Notes under the pieces: model-generated
The model's database searches: none
What the model saw: only the letters and a program-made list of their open reading frames with translations
Told to the model about the DNA's origin: nothing
Source of the DNA: Kiritimatiellia bacterium
GTDB lineage: Bacteria; Verrucomicrobiota; Kiritimatiellia; RFP12; UBA3636
DNA length: 10,167 nucleotides
Assembly (NCBI GenBank): GCA_017476965.1
Contig: JAFUXX010000424.1
Span: 1 to 10,167 of the forward strand
Direction of reading: 5' to 3'
Program-made: the position numbers and the translations under genes
Part shown: piece by piece, positions 7,718 through 10,167 of the stretch
How positions within the stretch are numbered: the stretch's first letter is position 1
How the letters are laid out: each line of letters opens with the position of its first letter

Positions 7718-8554
7718 TCAGCAGCTGCGCCAATCGTCTTCCGACACGCCGGCCAGGAGGTAGCTGCAACAGTCGTCGTCGTCGGCTGCTGCGGACACGA
7801 ATCGATTGGGACGGATCGCGCCGAACCGCTCGCGGCCTTCGAGATACGCGACCGCGTCTCTTGAGGGCGTGAAATCGTCGTCCAGAACACCGGAGGCGAC
7901 AAGGCGGGATCCGCTGTGGACAAGCGGAAGAACGCCGTCGATTCCGCAACCGAGGTAGCGCGAGGCTTCGGCCGCGCGGTCGAGAAAGTTGCCGCACCGC
8001 CTCCTTTCGAGGCCGAATTCGAGAAGGTCGTGAGAAACGCAGAGTCCGAGGAGCAGAAGGTCGCGTTCGCGGTCGGAGAGCCCGAGACGGCGGGAAAGCG
8101 CGTCGAAGCGCTTCTTGACGCCGCCCGCCGGGGAAGGGTCGCGGTCCTTCACTGCTTCGGCGAGCCGCGCCACGGACGCCCGGACGCAGCCGCGGACCTC
8201 CGGACACGGGCAGTCCCATAGATCGTTGAAGAAGTCGGCTTGGCCGTCCCCGAAATCGACCTCGAACGTTCCGCGCCGGAGGACGTTGCGGTTGGATTCG
8301 GTCGTGGCTTCGAGCGTGTCGCCGTCCCAGGCGAACCGGTAGGGACCGATCGTTCCGTCGAGGGAAGCGAAGTCGGCCTTGACGTCGCGGCCGGTCGCGA
8401 CGACGCCGACGGCGCCGAAGAGCGAACTTCCGCCGTTTGTCGTGCCCGAAGAGTCGCGAAGGCAATTGCCGAGAAAGCGGAGCGCGTGGAACGCCTCGAA
8501 CTGGTAGACTGCGTGGATGGAAGGAAGGGAAGGCCCTGAAGTTTTTTTGCTCAT
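7718..8554 (-). CDS. N-terminal fragment of an AAA-family ATP-binding protein, ATPase domain absent
   Basis: The product has 278 residues, is cytoplasmic and has no signal or membrane segment. Residues 147-240 (KKRFDALSRRLGLSDRERD, then LLLLGLCVSHDLLEF, a Cys/Arg-rich stretch, and RLVASGVLDDDFTPSRDAVAYL) match my recollection of the helical, winged-helix-like segment that precedes the AAA+ module in a group of bacterial ATP-binding proteins. In those proteins a Walker A and Walker B domain follows. Here the chain stops at DDWRSC with TGA, and there is no P-loop in any frame before the next gene. Residues 1-140 (with FGAVGVVATGRDVKADFA and GTFEVDFGDGQADFF) are not recognised. ATG at 8552-8554 is chosen for AAGGA 8 nt upstream; the longer open frame has no better signal. 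A sigma-54 promoter lies 47 bp upstream and a hairpin cluster follows within 35 bp. It may be a decayed remnant or a stand-alone regulatory fragment; its intact start, RBS and promoter leave both open. Confidence 0.65.
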   Translation of the reverse strand: MSKKTSGPSLPSIHAVYQFEAFHALRFLGNCLRDSSGTTNGGSSLFGAVGVVATGRDVKADFASLDGTIGPYRFAWDGDTLEATTESNRNVLRRGTFEVDFGDGQADFFNDLWDCPCPEVRGCVRASVARLAEAVKDRDPSPAGGVKKRFDALSRRLGLSDRERDLLLLGLCVSHDLLEFGLERRRCGNFLDRAAEASRYLGCGIDGVLPLVHSGSRLVASGVLDDDFTPSRDAVAYLEGRERFGAIRPNRFVSAAADDDDCCSYLLAGVSEDDWRSC

Positions 8555-8600
8555 GGTTGTTGTCCTTGGGTTGTTTCGGCGAACTCGCCGCCATCCCCCC

Positions 8601-8617
8601 AGCAATCCCCGTGCCAA
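8601..8617 (-). promoter_or_regulatory. Sigma-54 (RpoN) -24/-12 promoter
   Basis: Read on the minus strand the site is TTGGCACGGGGATTGCT. It matches the RpoN consensus TTGGCACG-N4-TTGC-(A/T) at every defined position, with the correct GG-to-GC spacing. It points towards the AAA-fragment gene, whose ATG is 47 bp downstream with a good ribosome binding site between. Sigma-54 promoters need an enhancer-binding ATPase activator, whose sites would lie about 80-150 bp further upstream, in or near the end of the PLD gene. I see no convincing activator-site dyad there. Confidence 0.72.
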
Positions 8618-8771
8618 CGAAAAACCGGTGCGGAAACGCCCCTTCCCTCCCCGCCGACTGTTCAAATTCTGCGCAGGCAGTCGATGCCATGGCATTTTTT
8701 GAGCGCCCGATGCCGGCTTCGACCGCCCGGCAACCAAGGCGAAAACTGGATAGAAACTTCGGATCCGCCCG

Positions 8772-9302
8772 CTACGCGACGGGGTCTCCGCAGAAGGCGC
8801 GGCGGCCGCAATCTCTGCAATACTCCCCGCGCCATACGGAATCGAACTGCTCGACGAGCGGTTCGACAAGTGCGGGGTCGTCGGTGAGAACGCCGTTCTC
8901 GAAATTGCGCTTCTTCTCCGACTTTGCGCCCATCCCGGCACCGGTGAGGTTGGCCGAGCCGAAATACGCCTTCACGCCGTCTACGATGATGCACTTGAAA
9001 TGCACGCGCGGACAAAGCATCCGCTCCATCGCCGTCCAGAGCGTCGGATAGCGGTCGAAGTCGTCCCGCCAGTTCGGCCCCGGGTCTTTCGCGTGAATGA
9101 GCCGAACCTCTATCCCGCGCTTCACCATCCCGTCCAGCACCTCCAAAAATGGCACCATCTCCCGCCCACCGGCGTCGACATACATGTCCTTGATGTCAGC
9201 GGTCGCAATCCACAGCCTCTTCCTCGCCTGCGGCACGATTCCGCAGACGACGGAGGCGTAGATGGCGCGGTTGGAGAGGAAGGCGGTCATGGAATCATAC
9301 AC
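8772..9302 (-). CDS. Single-HKD phospholipase D-like (PLDc_2) protein, possible nuclease
   Basis: The protein has 176 residues. The HKD signature is HFKCIIVDGVKAYFGSANLT (101-120): His101, Lys103 and Asp108, then the G-S-x-N signature at 115-118. The N-terminal half has the expected first strand RLWIATADIKD (29-39) and a helix and strand ending in VKRGIEVRLIHA (60-71). Only one HKD motif is present, so like the bacterial endonuclease Nuc it would need to dimerise to build an active site. Family members cleave phosphodiesters in DNA or phospholipids; size and the lack of a signal peptide or membrane segment favour a cytoplasmic nuclease-like role (inference). The C-terminus has YCRDCGRRAFC (161-171), a Cys cluster that could bind metal. 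The GTG start at 9300-9302 directly follows the TGA stop of the upstream gene, with AGAGG 5 nt before it; an ATG four codons later has no ribosome binding site. Composition (about 60% GC) lies between the upstream gene and the rest of the window. Confidence 0.85.
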   Translation of the reverse strand: MYDSMTAFLSNRAIYASVVCGIVPQARKRLWIATADIKDMYVDAGGREMVPFLEVLDGMVKRGIEVRLIHAKDPGPNWRDDFDRYPTLWTAMERMLCPRVHFKCIIVDGVKAYFGSANLTGAGMGAKSEKKRNFENGVLTDDPALVEPLVEQFDSVWRGEYCRDCGRRAFCGDPVA

Positions 9303-9809
9303 TCATACCTCTATACAAGTGCCACCTTCACACAATGCTTTAATTGTACGCTTGAACTCCGTTGCGACGGCTTGAACATTGCTCAGATCACCTGCAATTT
9401 CTTTATTCATCCAACCCTCTTCTTCATGCCATTCAAAAGAATTTAACGCAGACAGTTCGCGAACGGCGTCTTTGTCAATTTGAACAACAAAACGCGGCGC
9501 CTTTCTATATTTGCCACCACTGCCACCTCCATAAAACCACCCAACGAAAGCCTTGATCGTGTGATTCTCACAACCAATTACGAAATATCGGCCACACCAT
9601 TCTGGCGGCGCTTCTTCATCATGACAAGCCCATTTTTCATCATCCCTGCGCACGACAGTAATGGAATATTCATCCGTTGTTATATCATCAAAGAAGTTCT
9701 GCTCAATGTATTTCCCTAGCTCACCGATGTCATCGCTCAAATCTGCAGGACGTCCCTCGGTCGCAGTAAGACTACAAGCGACGGAAAGAATGCTTTTACG
9801 ATTATTCAA
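9303..9809 (-). CDS. Uncharacterised protein, low GC, probably missing its 5' end
   Basis: I do not recognise a family. The 168 visible residues are acidic and mixed alpha/beta, with no signal peptide or membrane segment. They show WACHDEEAPPEWCGRYFVIG (60-79), a beta-rich centre ending in APRFVVQIDKDAV, and a helical C-terminus. GC is about 40-45%, far below its neighbours, which suggests horizontal origin. The TTG at 9807-9809 is only the first available start: it has no ribosome binding site, and the frame stays open upstream without ATG, GTG or TTG to the window edge. The translation just upstream (YGDEQIGRHYNEIVALL, about 9809-9860) looks like real protein, so the true start was probably removed where IS66 debris now lies. 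The TGA stop touches the GTG of the PLD-like gene, so the pair is translated together. It may be a partner or specificity factor of that protein; this is guesswork from context. Confidence 0.6.
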   Translation of the reverse strand: MNNRKSILSVACSLTATEGRPADLSDDIGELGKYIEQNFFDDITTDEYSITVVRRDDEKWACHDEEAPPEWCGRYFVIGCENHTIKAFVGWFYGGGSGGKYRKAPRFVVQIDKDAVRELSALNSFEWHEEEGWMNKEIAGDLSNVQAVATEFKRTIKALCEGGTCIEV

Positions 9810-9861
9810 AAGCGCAACAATTTCGTTATAATGCCTACCAATTTGCTCATCACCGTATTCG

Positions 9862-9900
9862 GTCAGGGATAGGGGTTGTGCTGGTTCCGCGCTCCCTGAC
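9862..9900. repeat. 8-bp inverted repeat at the edge of the low-GC gene
   Basis: GTCAGGGA (9862-9869) and its exact complement TCCCTGAC (9893-9900) flank 23 bp. The pair sits where composition changes from the low-GC unknown gene to GC-rich IS-related DNA, so it could be an insertion-site scar or a small hairpin. The arms do not extend further and no T run follows. Chance is possible. Confidence 0.45.
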
Positions 9901-9999
9901 GAGAGGATGATGTTCGTGTTGCCGGGAGCGGCCGCTAGGCGGGGCGTGCGGCTTCCGGCATGGCGTCCTTGGCCGGATCGTATTCCGGAAACGGCTCTT

Positions 10000-10167
10000 T
10001 TACGATGTCGGTCTTCGGGTCGGCCGCGAGCCTGTCCAGCGCTGCCCCGAGCGTGTCGTCCGGCACAGCAGCAGCACCCCGTCCTTGCCCAGGAAGACCC
10101 AGGCGTAGCCGCCCCGCCCGTCGCAGCGCCACACCGTCTCGTCGGCGTGCACCACGCGTGAGGCGCA
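10000..10167 (-). pseudogene. IS66-family transposase fragment (internal piece, broken)
   Basis: Read from the right edge of the window, the frame gives VVHADETVWRCDGRGGYAWV, then FLGKDGVLLLCRTTRSG. This matches the region of IS66 transposases around the conserved DET (first acidic catalytic residue), followed by the G-YaWv strand and the TRSG stretch. Similarity ends near base 10045 and the frame stops at TAA (10000-10002), long before the remaining catalytic residues and the IS66 C-terminal domain. The gene is therefore truncated or frameshifted. Its 5' part lies outside the window. I cannot see an IS66 terminal repeat or target duplication. Confidence 0.68.

Noticed and set aside
6450..8690. 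Long overlapping minus-strand frame (746 codons) spanning the AAA-fragment gene and the start of the secreted-protein gene
   Set aside because: The translation is Arg/Pro-rich and featureless, crosses the hairpin cluster and promoter, and conflicts with well-supported genes in another frame.
8684..8700. ATGCCATGGCAT palindrome followed by six T residues as a terminator
   Set aside because: The palindrome has no loop, so only a four-pair stem could form, and the T run is on the strand opposite to all genes.
9935..10132. 65-codon minus-strand frame ending in EYDPAKDAMPEAARPA
   Set aside because: Its first half overlaps the recognisable IS66 frame and is a shadow of it. The tail matches nothing I recognise, so it is treated as part of the scar rather than a gene.
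9907..10161. 84-codon plus-strand frame opposite the IS66 fragment
   Set aside because: It is Pro/Arg/Ala-rich and featureless, as expected for the complement of GC-rich coding DNA.

Overview
This window is GC-rich (about 65-70% by eye over most of its length), and every gene I can support lies on the minus strand. The family mix is a DUF2723-like membrane protein with tetratricopeptide repeats (TPRs), a very large secreted multidomain protein with an Ala-rich signal peptide, an N-terminal fragment of an AAA-type ATPase, a sigma-54 promoter and an IS66 remnant. Together these suggest a bacterium of the PVC group, perhaps Kiritimatiellota, Lentisphaerota or Verrucomicrobiota. That placement is inferred from gene style only; no rRNA or marker gene settles it.

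In the direction of transcription (high to low coordinates), the right edge (about 9.8-10.17 kb) holds a broken IS66-type transposase fragment and an unexplained junction. Next come two abutting genes with different composition: a low-GC gene of unknown function (9303-9809) that probably lost its 5' end, and a small single-HKD phospholipase D-like protein (8772-9302). The stop codon of the first directly touches the GTG start of the second. An intergenic region then carries a textbook sigma-54 -24/-12 element in front of a 278-residue gene (7718-8554). That gene looks like the N-terminal half of an AAA-family ATP-binding protein without its ATPase domain. It ends next to a cluster of three hairpins, one of them a 15-bp near-perfect palindrome that looks like a dispersed repeat.

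The left 7.4 kb looks like one operon. A plausible sigma-70-type promoter (7482-7510) drives a 1269-residue secreted protein (3626-7435): a polysaccharide-deacetylase-like N-terminus, fibronectin-III-like repeats, a LamG-like region and a C-terminal domain. After 48 bp comes a 1100-residue DUF2723-like membrane protein with TPRs (275-3577), and after 8 bp murI, glutamate racemase (1-266, cut by the window edge). The murI product supplies D-glutamate for peptidoglycan. The other two suggest cell-surface glycan or envelope work, but no direct functional link is shown.

The left part looks like stable chromosome. The right 2.5 kb looks like accessory DNA, with shifted base composition, IS debris, truncated genes and a candidate two-gene nuclease-like cassette.
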